A DNA stretch of 64,000 bases. Source: Muribaculaceae bacterium (GTDB lineage: Bacteria > Bacillota > Clostridia > Lachnospirales > Lachnospiraceae). Shown piece after piece: positions 17,648 to 27,334 of this stretch. Where the stretch lies: positions 737,692 to 801,691 of the forward strand of contig JAMPCA010000001.1 in NCBI GenBank assembly GCA_023666425.1, written 5' to 3'. The position numbers were made by a program, and so were the translations under genes. Numbering within the stretch: the first letter of the stretch is position 1; each line of letters opens with the position of its first letter. Below the pieces are notes generated by a model, which searched no databases, had not been told where the DNA came from, and saw nothing but the letters and a program-made list of their open reading frames with translations.

Positions 17648-19804
17648 TTACGCCTCCCTTCCTTCTGCGATTCCCAGCTCTTCTGCGGAGAGCTGGCTTG
17701 TCGCGATCTGTCTGTAGACCTCACAGTCTGCCAGCAGCTCCCCGTGCCTTCCCTTTCCCACAAGCTCTCCGTCGTCCAGCACAAGAATCTGATCCGCCTG
17801 CAAAATCGTGCTGATGCGCTGCGCCACAATGATCACCGTCGCATCGCCCGTCTCCTCAGAAAGCGCCTGCCGGAGTTTCGCGTCCGTTTTCATGTCAAGG
17901 GCGGAAAAGCTGTCGTCAAAGACATAGATTCTCGGATTTTTTGCAATCGCCCGCGCAATGGCAAGTCTCTGCTTCTGCCCTCCCGACACATTGCTGCCGC
18001 CCTGCGCGATGTGACTGTCAAATTTGTCTTCCTTCTCCCCAATGAACTCTGCTGCCTGCGCAATTTCTGCGGCTCTTTGAATCTGTGCATCCTCTGCATT
18101 CTCCGCACCAAATCGCAGATTGGAGGCAATCGTTCCTGAAAATAAAATTCCTTTCTGCGGAACAAAACCAATACTCTCCCGCAGCCCGTGCAGAGAAAGC
18201 TCTTTAATATCTATCCCGTCCACCGTGATGCTTCCGGCCGTCACATCATAAAAGCGCGGCAGAAGGTTCACCAGCGTGGATTTGCCGCAGCCGGTGCTTC
18301 CAATGATGGCGGTGGTTTTTCCCGGCTCCGCCACAAAACTGATGTCGTGAAGCACATCCTCCCCGGCGCCGGGATAACGGAAGTTCACATGGGAAAACTC
18401 CACAATTCCCCGGCACGCTCCCAGTGACTTTGGATGTTCGCACTCTGCAATCGAGCTCCTGGTCCGAATGACCTCGTCAATCCGCTCCGCCGCCACGCCT
18501 GCCCGCGGCAGCATGATCGACATGGCCGTGAGCATAAGGAACGCCATCACAATCGTCATCGTATAGGTGATAAAGGCCGTCATTGCCCCCACCTGCATGT
18601 AGCCCGCGTCAATCCGCTGTGCCGCTACCCACACAATGAGCAATGTAATACAGTACATGATCATCATCATTCCCGGCATCATAAAAGTCATCACCCGGTT
18701 TGTGAAAAGCTGGGTCTTCGTCAGGCTCCGGTTCGCCTCCTCAAAGCGCTCCTCCTCCCGCTTTTCCCTGCCAAACGCCCGGATAACGCTAAGTCCTGTC
18801 AAAATTTCCCTGGAGACAAGATTCAGTTTATCCACCAGATTCTGCATAATTTTAAACTTTGGCATAGTGATGGAAACCAGCACGCCCACGAAGCCGAGAA
18901 TCAGGAGCACCGCCAGCACGATCACCCACTCCATGCCTGCCCGCGTCTGGGCCACCTTGATGATGCCGCCGATTCCGACGATGGGCGCGTAGAGAATCAT
19001 GCGCAGAAATACTGCCGTCACCATCTGAATCTGCTGAACGTCGTTCGTACTCCTCGTAATCAGGGAAGCTGTGGAGAAATGATCCATTTCCGCGTTCGAG
19101 TAACGCACCACATTCTGAAACGTTCTCTCCCTGAGATCCCGGCCAACTGCCGCACCCACCAGAGAGGCGGCATAGCCCACCACTACAGCCGCCAGCACCA
19201 TGACCAGCGTAAAACCCAGCATTTTCGCCCCGGTCGTCCACAGGTAAGCAATCTGCACTCTCTCCACATCAACTCCCGCCGCCTGATCCGCCGCAATCGC
19301 GTAGGCCGTGCCCATGGATTTTAAAGAAGAGGCGCCGATGGCTTCTATCTGCTCTGACAAAGACTCCCGCATGGCAGGCAGCATCGTCTGATCCAAAACC
19401 CCTCCTCCATAGGCAGACAGATCCACACTGGCCTCCTCCATCTGCGTCATCTGATAGACCATCACGATTGGAATCAAAAGCTCTTCGTCCAGCCGCTTAA
19501 GCGTCCCCCTGTCACAATCCCGAATATAAGCCCCGCTGTCCGTATCCGTTTCACCGGGCTTGTAGCAGGCCGCAAAACTCTGCTTCTCCGCATCCGTCAT
19601 AAAAAGCTGTGCGTTTCGGTAATCCTCCTCTGTCATCCGCTCTGGAAGAATATGCTCCACCCCGCTGTTCATAATCCCCACGTCTATGATATCAGAGGTG
19701 TACTGCGGCAGCGACAGGTCGCAGAACGCCTGCACGATCAAAAAAGCGAAAATCAGCAGAACCCACCGCCAGTAGGGAAGCATGTTTTTTAGGATCTTAC
19801 TCAT
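17648..19804 (-). CDS. ABC exporter half-transporter (degenerate-site subunit)
   Basis: Partner of the following subunit, 718 residues from the ATG at 19804, which follows AGGAGG by five bases; an in-frame start seven codons earlier is less likely. Between the first and second membrane helices there is an extra external region of about 130 residues (roughly 45-175), common in this branch. The ATPase domain has Walker A IIGSTGCGKST and signature VSGGQKQR. Its Walker B ends in aspartate (IYVFDDSFSALD), and glutamine replaces the switch histidine (IVAQRIST). It would therefore carry the non-hydrolysing site. The terminator of the pilus locus lies just before it, and no separate promoter was found. 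Confidence 0.88.
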   Translation of the reverse strand: MSKILKNMLPYWRWVLLIFAFLIVQAFCDLSLPQYTSDIIDVGIMNSGVEHILPERMTEEDYRNAQLFMTDAEKQSFAACYKPGETDTDSGAYIRDCDRGTLKRLDEELLIPIVMVYQMTQMEEASVDLSAYGGGVLDQTMLPAMRESLSEQIEAIGASSLKSMGTAYAIAADQAAGVDVERVQIAYLWTTGAKMLGFTLVMVLAAVVVGYAASLVGAAVGRDLRERTFQNVVRYSNAEMDHFSTASLITRSTNDVQQIQMVTAVFLRMILYAPIVGIGGIIKVAQTRAGMEWVIVLAVLLILGFVGVLVSITMPKFKIMQNLVDKLNLVSREILTGLSVIRAFGREKREEERFEEANRSLTKTQLFTNRVMTFMMPGMMMIMYCITLLIVWVAAQRIDAGYMQVGAMTAFITYTMTIVMAFLMLTAMSIMLPRAGVAAERIDEVIRTRSSIAECEHPKSLGACRGIVEFSHVNFRYPGAGEDVLHDISFVAEPGKTTAIIGSTGCGKSTLVNLLPRFYDVTAGSITVDGIDIKELSLHGLRESIGFVPQKGILFSGTIASNLRFGAENAEDAQIQRAAEIAQAAEFIGEKEDKFDSHIAQGGSNVSGGQKQRLAIARAIAKNPRIYVFDDSFSALDMKTDAKLRQALSEETGDATVIIVAQRISTILQADQILVLDDGELVGKGRHGELLADCEVYRQIATSQLSAEELGIAEGREA

Positions 19805-19826
19805 GGTGTCCTCCTTGCCATACAAA

Positions 19827-19850
19827 GAGTCCGGCAGAATTGCCGGACTC
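19827..19850 (-). terminator. Terminator after the pilus locus
   Basis: A perfect 10-bp stem GAGTCCGGCA/TGCCGGACTC with a four-base loop, followed on the minus strand by TTTGT. The T tract is short, so read-through into the ABC exporter genes is possible. Confidence 0.6.
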
Positions 19851-19860
19851 CGATGTCTGT

Positions 19861-22800
19861 TTAGTTCAGATTAAAGAGAGGTAAAAGCATAACCTCCGCA
19901 TTTGTTGTTTTGGTAGAGGTCGTTACGAAGCGCTTGCTCTTCGTGTAGGTCGCATAGGTTCCGATGGAGTAATCCGAGATTCCGTCTCCGTCTGTAACGT
20001 CCTCATAGGGCACATACATAATGTAGCGCACGCCCGCATCCGTATCGTCCGCGTCCACTGAATAATAGGGCTGCAACGTCTCCTTGCCCTCGAGAGGAAC
20101 GATATCCCCAATGACAGAATTGCCCTCAGCATCCTTCTCCAGCTTCCGGACAATGACATTGTTCTCGTCGATGGCCGTCCCGTCATGGTAGAGACGCATA
20201 TAGCACTTTTTGTTTGTCAGCTGGTTCGTGCCGCCTTTATCGTGGATGGAAAATTCAATCCCCACCATCACTCTTCCATTGACAGTAACCACACGGCTGT
20301 CCAGTGCATTCTTTACCGGACCAGGCGTTCCTGCCGCGTTCTCATCATCCGGATCCGGAGTACTCTGGTACTGATAGCCGTCGTAATCCAGATAAAGCAC
20401 GCTGGTTCCGCTCGCAGCTGTCGTATCCGCATTGTCGATTGCCGCATAAGGCTGCGACTCCGGCTGGCGGTAGGCCGCAATCATGGTATTGACAAACAGC
20501 TTGACCTCATCGTCCGGCATGACTGTTCCCGTCGTATGCCCGCTTCCCGTATAAGTAATATTTCCCTTGTTGTAGATAAAGAAGCTGTTACGGCAATCCT
20601 GATCCCTTGCAGAATACAGATTGGTGGAGGTGTTTGTTCCATTCCCCTTTCCACTCTCCTTTAAGTATGCCCGTACCTGGTCGTCCTTTGTATCCGAGAG
20701 ATTGAACCATACATTGACGTCACCCTCCTCCAGATACTCGAGATCGAGCTGGTAATACTGCAGATGGGATGTCAGCACCTCAATCGTATCGTTGATATGG
20801 TACGGATAAGTGGTAATCTGCCCATTGTTCGTCATCTTGACATAGCTGGTCACCGCTCCATTCGTCCAGCCGTTTCGATTAAGCCAGTTGTCCTTTGTTA
20901 CACGGTCTGTCTTATAGTTCGTATAATTCACCAGCGTTCGCAGATACAGAAAATGGCTGTTATCTGTCCAGTCGTTTACATATGTCCCCCAAAAACGGGA
21001 ATATACCGTATCTCCGTCCACCTCCTGCGACAGCTGCTTAAAATACTGCCTGTAGCTTCCGTTGTTCAGGTTACTCTGGGAAGCAAAGGTCACGGTCGTA
21101 CCGTTCGATTTCACATCGGTATAGGACTTCACGTAGGTACCGTCGCTTTGCCTGTTATAGTAAGCGCGGCGCTGTCCCGCCATCGTCCGGAGCCATGAGG
21201 TATAATTATTATATAAGTAGCTGTGCCCGGTATAGTAGGCATCCGAACCGTAAACCGTATCGTGGCTGAAAATGACTGACTTTCCCTGTGCGATGTAATC
21301 CTTAAGCCCCTCCGCAAATACCTGATTTTCTGTGAACTGGCAGCTGTCAATAAAACCAAACACCAGCATATCATAATTTGATAAAAACGCTTCCCAGTTG
21401 GCCAGTTTCACCTCGTAGGACTCATTCGTATCAAACAGTTTGCGCCAGTCGCTGTTGTACAGGAACTGGATAGTCACATCAAACTCATTCACCGGATCCA
21501 GATAGGTTCTAAACTTTTTCGCCGTCGCATTGTCCATGGTACTGGTAGTCTCCGGCGCTCCATCTTTATCGTACGCTATGCGTCTCGTGTCAAAGGCCGA
21601 ATAACTCTCCCCGTTCTTTACAACAATACGCTCTTTTGTAAAGGAGGTTCCCGTCTTGTCTGTCCTCATATCCTTCGACAGATTCATCTGCAGGACTAGG
21701 ATGCCATCCTTCTCGCTGTTGTAGACCGCCGTGTAGTCAATGGCGCTCGAGCGCAGGTAGTTGTTTGTGCGCGACTGCACCTCAAGCTTCCACGGTATGA
21801 TTCCCTGCTGGGAAGAAGGAATCACGCGCGTCGCATAATATTCCGTATTTGCCTGCAGCGCAAAGCTGGCCGACGGATTCTTGGGATTCGTCGTTCCCAG
21901 CAGATTACGGTTCGCATCGTAAATATTCATCCCGAGAGCCGGCTCTGAGGTGTCAACCGTGTGCGGGCTTTCCGGCTCCGCATCGTTCATATTATAGACC
22001 TCATTGAGCTGTTTCAGAGAACCCGAGTACACACCGTCGCCGTCCAGATCCAGATTCAGGTAGACATTGTAGGTGTCCGCCGCATTTCCATAGATATAGA
22101 AGTGGTACTCAAGTACCGCCGTATTATCGCTCTCCTTTGCATGGTAAACCTCGTGATCGATGACGCCTCTCGCCATTCCTCCGCCATAATTCTTATCTAC
22201 CTCCGAGTAGGTGTACTCGATCGGATAGCCCTCTTCATAGAACTCGAGACGGCAGATATTCTGGGAAATCAGCGACTTCATTTTTGCGCTCTCGATTCGG
22301 TCATGCACAAACAGATTTTCATGCCCGGTGCCACTGTAGGTCAAAAGATCGTAAATTTTTGAGTCGCGGTCCACCTTCGACGTATCCACCTGACTGCCCG
22401 CATAGAGCCCCTCGTCCACTACAATCGGCTTGCCTGCCCGCAGGAAATCCTCACACTCCAAAAGCTTCTTTAGCGTAATATCGTTGCCTGCATAGCGCAT
22501 ATCCAGATTCGTGGACAGCCTAATTCCCTCAATCTGTCTATTCGGATTGTCTGTCAGCGTTCCACCGATCGACGTATAAACCAGATTTCCAAGATCCACG
22601 CCATAGGAATATTTATTGTAGCCATTCTTTCCGTTCGACGCATCCTGCTTGGCGCCAAAAATGATCATATCGTACTTCGCAATCAGATCGTCCGAGCTCT
22701 CGGTCGTCAGGCGCACAAGATTTCCCGTATCATCCAGCTCCCCATAGTCGTAGCGCCCCGTGCTTCCGATAAACTCCCACGTCGGCATCGTCGTGACCTC

Positions 22801-24525
22801 AATCAGACTGGAATCCTCCAGCCAGCTGTTATTCTTGCTGGACTTGGGGTGATACCATGGGAACAGAGCCTGGTAATAGTCCTTCCAGCCATCCGAGCCG
22901 TAAATATACTGGTCGCAGGGCTGCACCTCTAAAATTCTAAGCTTCGGCGTATAGGAGGGCTGCTCCAGAATAAATTCAATCGCATCAAGGAAGGACATAT
23001 TGCTCCCGTCCCTGTCCACGAAAGCGTCAGCGGTGGAATTGTTCGTCCAAAGACCGTCTTTATCCATACCGCTCTCTGTGATATTGCCTCCGGTCAAAAG
23101 CTGCTGGAGTGTCGCCTGATCGCCCTGATAGGTAAAAATCTTGTCAAATACATCGTTTCCGCCGCCGCCAATATTGTAATAGCGGACGTCATCAATCAGG
23201 CAGGCGCCTGTCTCCGGGTGAAACAGGAAAGGCGTCGTGGTATTCGTGTAGGTCGAGCCCTTATAAGTCCACGGGTCACAGGACTCCGAGATTCCCCAGA
23301 AACGCGAGGTAGGATAAGCGCCCTCCTTTCCTCCCTTCGTGTACTCCACCTTTGTCGTACCGTCCGCACCGGTATAGGGCTGCAGATAAGCGCCGAAATA
23401 ATTCCAGAAGGCCTGCGGCTTATACATCAGCACCATATACAAAAGCTTGTGGCAATTGTACTCCTTCCGGTCATTATTGCCCGCAAACATATTCGCCTTG
23501 TCGAGCATCAGCGCCGCCGGCTTGTCGGACGCCATTCTTTTTGTAATCTGTATGACCTCATTGTAGGTCAGGTCATTCCCCGGATCCCAGAACGAGGGAC
23601 CGTTCTTGGGAATTTTAAAGGTCTTGTTTCCGTTGCTGTCCTCTGTATAGTCCGTCGTATCGCCGTTATTATTCAGCTGGTAATAGATATTCGCAATTCC
23701 AGTATAGTTTCCCGAGCCCGGATGAATGTAGATCAAATCCGCATCATCAATCAGATTCAGATTCGATTCCAGCTCCGACGGCGTCATGGTAATGACCTGC
23801 GACTGGAAGCTCGTAGACTTTGCCCCATTAAAGGTTCTCTGTATGAACTCGTCCTTGTGCTTATACTCGATATAGCTGTAGGCAAAGAGATCCCCATTGG
23901 GCTTGCGCACAAAATTGCCGTCCTCCGAGGCTATCCAGCGGTATTCGCCCGCTCCCTCGCCCACATAGCTGTAGTTCTCTCCGCTCTTACTAAAGCCGCC
24001 GCCTTCCTCCTGCACATAGTAGCCCTTCTGGCTGTAATCGTTGCTATATTCTGTCCGCCACTGTCCGTAATTTGTCCACTTGTCGGTATAATTCAGATCA
24101 TCCCTGGTCTTAAACCGGTCATCCCATGTGTTGATTGTGAGGACAGAATTCACCGGAATCTGGTCGTAAAAGGCATACTGCTTCTTATCCGAGATATCAT
24201 AGACACTGCCCAGGGCAGACTGAAAATCTCCTTTTGCCGCCTCGGTATATTTTGCCAGCTCCATATCCACCGGCTCACAGCCCGGAATAAAATACCCAAA
24301 CTGCGCTTCCTCATGGCTGGGAACAATCTCTAAGACCGTAAAGGGATTGCCCTCTGTGCCAAGCTCTGCGTTTTTGTCCGTCTTAGGCTTTAACTCCGAA
24401 GGTTTTGTCGTCCCGATATTCAGTGCCGTACCCAGCGCTTCAAAGGCTCCGCTCTGATACAGAAGCCCTCCCAGCAGACAAATACACAGTACAATTGATA
24501 TAATTTTAATATTCCTGCGCTTCAT
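19861..24525 (-). CDS. Very large exported DUF5057-type protein of the pilus locus
   Basis: A 1554-residue protein with an N-terminal membrane anchor or signal (basic MKRRNIK, hydrophobic 8-24) and no sortase motif. I read it as a DUF5057-type protein. By eye, three segments repeat one alpha/beta pattern: a leading strand (VLEIVPS at 64, RILEVQP at 530, VTIQFLYN at 1017), then a hydrophobic strand (ADLIYIH at 262, YDMIIFG at 618, YDMLVFG at 1051), then G-K/D-K-P-type turns followed by a strand ending in Asp (335-347, 698-708, 1081-1093). This resembles class I amidotransferase-like folds without a visible catalytic triad. A calcium-loop-like DLDGDG is at 826-831. It is the last gene of the pilus locus. 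A surface or tip role is inferred from position. Confidence 0.7.
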   Translation of the reverse strand: MKRRNIKIISIVLCICLLGGLLYQSGAFEALGTALNIGTTKPSELKPKTDKNAELGTEGNPFTVLEIVPSHEEAQFGYFIPGCEPVDMELAKYTEAAKGDFQSALGSVYDISDKKQYAFYDQIPVNSVLTINTWDDRFKTRDDLNYTDKWTNYGQWRTEYSNDYSQKGYYVQEEGGGFSKSGENYSYVGEGAGEYRWIASEDGNFVRKPNGDLFAYSYIEYKHKDEFIQRTFNGAKSTSFQSQVITMTPSELESNLNLIDDADLIYIHPGSGNYTGIANIYYQLNNNGDTTDYTEDSNGNKTFKIPKNGPSFWDPGNDLTYNEVIQITKRMASDKPAALMLDKANMFAGNNDRKEYNCHKLLYMVLMYKPQAFWNYFGAYLQPYTGADGTTKVEYTKGGKEGAYPTSRFWGISESCDPWTYKGSTYTNTTTPFLFHPETGACLIDDVRYYNIGGGGNDVFDKIFTYQGDQATLQQLLTGGNITESGMDKDGLWTNNSTADAFVDRDGSNMSFLDAIEFILEQPSYTPKLRILEVQPCDQYIYGSDGWKDYYQALFPWYHPKSSKNNSWLEDSSLIEVTTMPTWEFIGSTGRYDYGELDDTGNLVRLTTESSDDLIAKYDMIIFGAKQDASNGKNGYNKYSYGVDLGNLVYTSIGGTLTDNPNRQIEGIRLSTNLDMRYAGNDITLKKLLECEDFLRAGKPIVVDEGLYAGSQVDTSKVDRDSKIYDLLTYSGTGHENLFVHDRIESAKMKSLISQNICRLEFYEEGYPIEYTYSEVDKNYGGGMARGVIDHEVYHAKESDNTAVLEYHFYIYGNAADTYNVYLNLDLDGDGVYSGSLKQLNEVYNMNDAEPESPHTVDTSEPALGMNIYDANRNLLGTTNPKNPSASFALQANTEYYATRVIPSSQQGIIPWKLEVQSRTNNYLRSSAIDYTAVYNSEKDGILVLQMNLSKDMRTDKTGTSFTKERIVVKNGESYSAFDTRRIAYDKDGAPETTSTMDNATAKKFRTYLDPVNEFDVTIQFLYNSDWRKLFDTNESYEVKLANWEAFLSNYDMLVFGFIDSCQFTENQVFAEGLKDYIAQGKSVIFSHDTVYGSDAYYTGHSYLYNNYTSWLRTMAGQRRAYYNRQSDGTYVKSYTDVKSNGTTVTFASQSNLNNGSYRQYFKQLSQEVDGDTVYSRFWGTYVNDWTDNSHFLYLRTLVNYTNYKTDRVTKDNWLNRNGWTNGAVTSYVKMTNNGQITTYPYHINDTIEVLTSHLQYYQLDLEYLEEGDVNVWFNLSDTKDDQVRAYLKESGKGNGTNTSTNLYSARDQDCRNSFFIYNKGNITYTGSGHTTGTVMPDDEVKLFVNTMIAAYRQPESQPYAAIDNADTTAASGTSVLYLDYDGYQYQSTPDPDDENAAGTPGPVKNALDSRVVTVNGRVMVGIEFSIHDKGGTNQLTNKKCYMRLYHDGTAIDENNVIVRKLEKDAEGNSVIGDIVPLEGKETLQPYYSVDADDTDAGVRYIMYVPYEDVTDGDGISDYSIGTYATYTKSKRFVTTSTKTTNAEVMLLPLFNLN

Positions 24526-24562
24526 TCCTCACACCTCTTCCTGCTTCCTGGATAAATCTTTC

Positions 24563-26740
24563 CTAATCCGGCATCCAGCCCCGCCATGTAGAATTGTAAG
24601 TATAGCCCTTCCCATCGTACACAACATGATACTTACTGTTTTTGGTTCCATAGACAATCTGCTTACCGCTCACGGTAAAGAGCACGGCTGTCTCGCTGCC
24701 CGACGGCGTAGAAAGCTGGCTGCTGTAACCCGTCAGATCCGTCGCTCTCGGAAGGAACAGGTTCGTCCGGTTTCCATTTCCATCTACGAACACGTTCGCC
24801 TCCCCCGGCACAAAGGTCAGGTCGCAGGAAATTCCATCCAGCACGTTCCCTTCCGCCGTGCGCACGCCAAAGTGGAAGGTCTTGGACTGTGTCTGTCCCG
24901 AGGCCACCGTTACAGAGGCCTCCTCCCCGCTGATTGCAAGGTATATACTGGAGCGGCTGCCCGCATCGCCATCCGCCAGACAGAGCGTCCCTCCATCCAG
25001 ATTTTCTATGACAAAGGACATGGTATCCGTCTCTCCCCTCGTCACCGGAAAACGCGTCTGGCTTCCGGTCACACCGGCAAGCCTTAATCTTACCGGCTCA
25101 AAAGAAAGGATCACACCGGGCCCAGGCTGGCTTTTTCCGGTCGTATCCGTGTAGAAGGTAGTCAGATTGACCGATACCTTCTTACTATAATCCTGCACCC
25201 CGAGCTTTAGCTCATAACCATCTGTCTTCTCCAAAATCCGCACATCGGAATTGTCAGATGTAATGCTCCAGTCTGCCGCCTCCATGGGAACCCAGCTTCC
25301 GCCGCCCTTGTACATGACCTGAAGCTCCAGTTTTTTAGAACCCCCCCGGTTCGCGCGGGTCTGGGTAGACCCCATGGCGTCGTAAACAATATTATCCGTC
25401 GTATCCATAAGACGCACAGCCGTGATTTCCGCGCCCTCCTCCACAATCGAGGGCGTAAAGACAATATTGTCCACCTGCGCGGTCTGTACTTTTCCGTTCA
25501 GAGTATAGCCCACCACAAGCGTATATGACTTATTCACATAATCGGCCGGACGGCGCACCTTCACCTTCCAGCGCAGACTTGTAGACCCGCTCTCCTCCGG
25601 AATTTTCTCAAAGGTTGCCGTGACAGTACTTCCCGCCGCCACAAAAGGCATCCCCGCCATATCCACATCTTTTTCCAGATTGTTTCCGTTGGCCGCAAAA
25701 ACAGCCTCATAGATCTTGTGATTGTCCTCAGACTGGGGCTGCGGCTGGGTCAGCGTCGCACCGCCGTCAAAGGACTTGATATGTACGGTCGCGGTAGCAG
25801 AGATATACTTTGTGGTATCTCCCATCGCCGCATTGATACTGCTTAAGGACGTAGCCTCCACCGTTATGTCTCCGGTCACATTATCTCCCACCTTAATGAG
25901 CCCGGAATTGCGGCCGATGGACGCATCCACCCCCGCAGGCGACTTGACATTCCAGATAACCTGCACGCCGTTCTTCGTCTGGCCGTCTACCGTGGCGGAG
26001 ACACTGAACGGATTCGGCATGGATGTCCCCTGCCAGACATAAACATCCGCGGGCGTGATGGAAATTGCCGTAATCGACTGCTGGCGGTCTGCCTCCGCAT
26101 CCGTCTTGAAATAATCATCCGCACTGCCGTCCGCTTTTTTTACCACTTCATTGCGGAGAAGAAAGGTATTGCCCGTGGTATAACTCTTATCCATATTCTC
26201 AAAATCTACCTGAATATCCACGGCATTTTTGTCGATTAAATTGGTCAGATCTACGTTAAAATCCTTGATGAACTCTGAAAGTATCTCCGGATTCACCTTA
26301 TCTGCGGTCAGCGAGGATGTGCCGGAAGCGTCAAGGCTATAGGTTCTGTGACAGTAAAGAAGCTGGCTTCCCTCCTGATAGATATGGACAATGTCATACT
26401 GTCCCTGCACATAGCTTCCTCCGCCAATCTCCTTACGGTTATAGACAAAGAGATCCTTTCCCGTGAGCGTCGAGGGAGTTCCGCCTCCCCCGGGAAGTCC
26501 TCCCGCCGGGTCTGTCACGCTGCAGCCATGGCTCGCATTCACGATCAGCGACTGGAGCCGGGTCATCGTAAGCTGCGCCTCATTCTGCAGACTTGACTCC
26601 CTGCTTCCACGGTTGTAAATACCCACCGCACGGACGACAAACCCCATGCCAATGGCGAGGACAACCGCAAGGATCGTAATGGACACCAGAAGCTCCACCA
26701 GCGTAAATCCCATATGTTTTCTTTGTCTGTTTTCCCTCAT
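24563..26740 (-). CDS. Large minor pilin, PilW/GspJ-like, with Ig-like region
   Basis: About 725 residues from the ATG at 26740; a start six codons earlier is possible. The type III signal reads KHMG then FTLVELLVSITIL, so PilD would cut after the glycine and glutamate is at +5, as in standard prepilins. The next segment has the PilW/GspJ look (NEAQLTMTRLQSLIVNAS). From about residue 230 there is a bacterial Ig-like (BIG2-type) region beginning ITAISITPADVYVWQG, and more beta-rich sequence follows to the end. Usual PilW proteins are 200-350 residues, so this is greatly extended. It probably sits at the pilus tip complex with the other minor pilins. Confidence 0.72.
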   Translation of the reverse strand: MRENRQRKHMGFTLVELLVSITILAVVLAIGMGFVVRAVGIYNRGSRESSLQNEAQLTMTRLQSLIVNASHGCSVTDPAGGLPGGGGTPSTLTGKDLFVYNRKEIGGGSYVQGQYDIVHIYQEGSQLLYCHRTYSLDASGTSSLTADKVNPEILSEFIKDFNVDLTNLIDKNAVDIQVDFENMDKSYTTGNTFLLRNEVVKKADGSADDYFKTDAEADRQQSITAISITPADVYVWQGTSMPNPFSVSATVDGQTKNGVQVIWNVKSPAGVDASIGRNSGLIKVGDNVTGDITVEATSLSSINAAMGDTTKYISATATVHIKSFDGGATLTQPQPQSEDNHKIYEAVFAANGNNLEKDVDMAGMPFVAAGSTVTATFEKIPEESGSTSLRWKVKVRRPADYVNKSYTLVVGYTLNGKVQTAQVDNIVFTPSIVEEGAEITAVRLMDTTDNIVYDAMGSTQTRANRGGSKKLELQVMYKGGGSWVPMEAADWSITSDNSDVRILEKTDGYELKLGVQDYSKKVSVNLTTFYTDTTGKSQPGPGVILSFEPVRLRLAGVTGSQTRFPVTRGETDTMSFVIENLDGGTLCLADGDAGSRSSIYLAISGEEASVTVASGQTQSKTFHFGVRTAEGNVLDGISCDLTFVPGEANVFVDGNGNRTNLFLPRATDLTGYSSQLSTPSGSETAVLFTVSGKQIVYGTKNSKYHVVYDGKGYTYNSTWRGWMPD

Positions 26741-26770
26741 TCCTATCACTCCCACCATAAACAGCCAGAC

Positions 26771-27331
26771 CTACAGCTTTTGTTTATCATGCTTTCCGGT
26801 CTCCGGGTATAGTGTCAGCTCATATGTCGATTTCCCGTTGGAGACCGTAATCTTTGTACAGTATTCATTGCCGGACGCATAATTATAAACCGCGCTTCTG
26901 GAGCCGTCGTCATAGGTGCCGACGGTAACAGAACTGATCCGGTAGGTGAATGCTCCGCTTCCCCTGTTATAGCTTATGATCAGCGGCGTCGTCTTCACGT
27001 CATAGTCCGTTCCCGTTGTCGAGCCGGATGGCTTTGACTCAAATGTGACATCAAAATGGTCGCCCAGCACCACATCCTTACTGTAGGATGTGGAAATGAC
27101 ATAGCCGTTCGTGCTGTCATATTTCAGCTCCATCCATGCGTTGGCCTTTGCGAGCGCCTGCGCCCTTGTCTCGGAGAGAGCCGTGCTGATCTCGTCCGCC
27201 GCCTTGCGGCAATACCAGTCCGACTGGGAGAGCACAATGTTGACAACCCCCGTTGTCAGAAGCGCCATGATTGCAATCACAACGACCAGTTCAATTAGTG
27301 AAAAGCCTGCATTCTTTTTCAAATCCATCAC
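26771..27331 (-). CDS. Minor pilin, FimT/GspH-like
   Basis: A 186-residue prepilin-like protein. The N-terminus has KKNAG followed by FSLIELVVVIAIMAL, with glutamate at +5. The region after the helix (ADEISTALSETRAQALAKANAWMEL) matches the FimT/GspH pattern, where a short helix is followed by a beta domain. It lies between two larger minor pilins with very small gaps, consistent with an operon encoding a tip-initiating complex. Confidence 0.75.
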   Translation of the reverse strand: MMDLKKNAGFSLIELVVVIAIMALLTTGVVNIVLSQSDWYCRKAADEISTALSETRAQALAKANAWMELKYDSTNGYVISTSYSKDVVLGDHFDVTFESKPSGSTTGTDYDVKTTPLIISYNRGSGAFTYRISSVTVGTYDDGSRSAVYNYASGNEYCTKITVSNGKSTYELTLYPETGKHDKQKL

Positions 27332-27334
27332 CGC

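Noticed and set aside
23218-24333. A long plus-strand open frame of 371 codons opposite the DUF5057 gene
   Set aside because: It lies wholly antisense to a larger gene that has a signal sequence and conserved patterns, and its product is basic and low in recognisable motifs. The same applies to 28298-29428 and 18434-19324.
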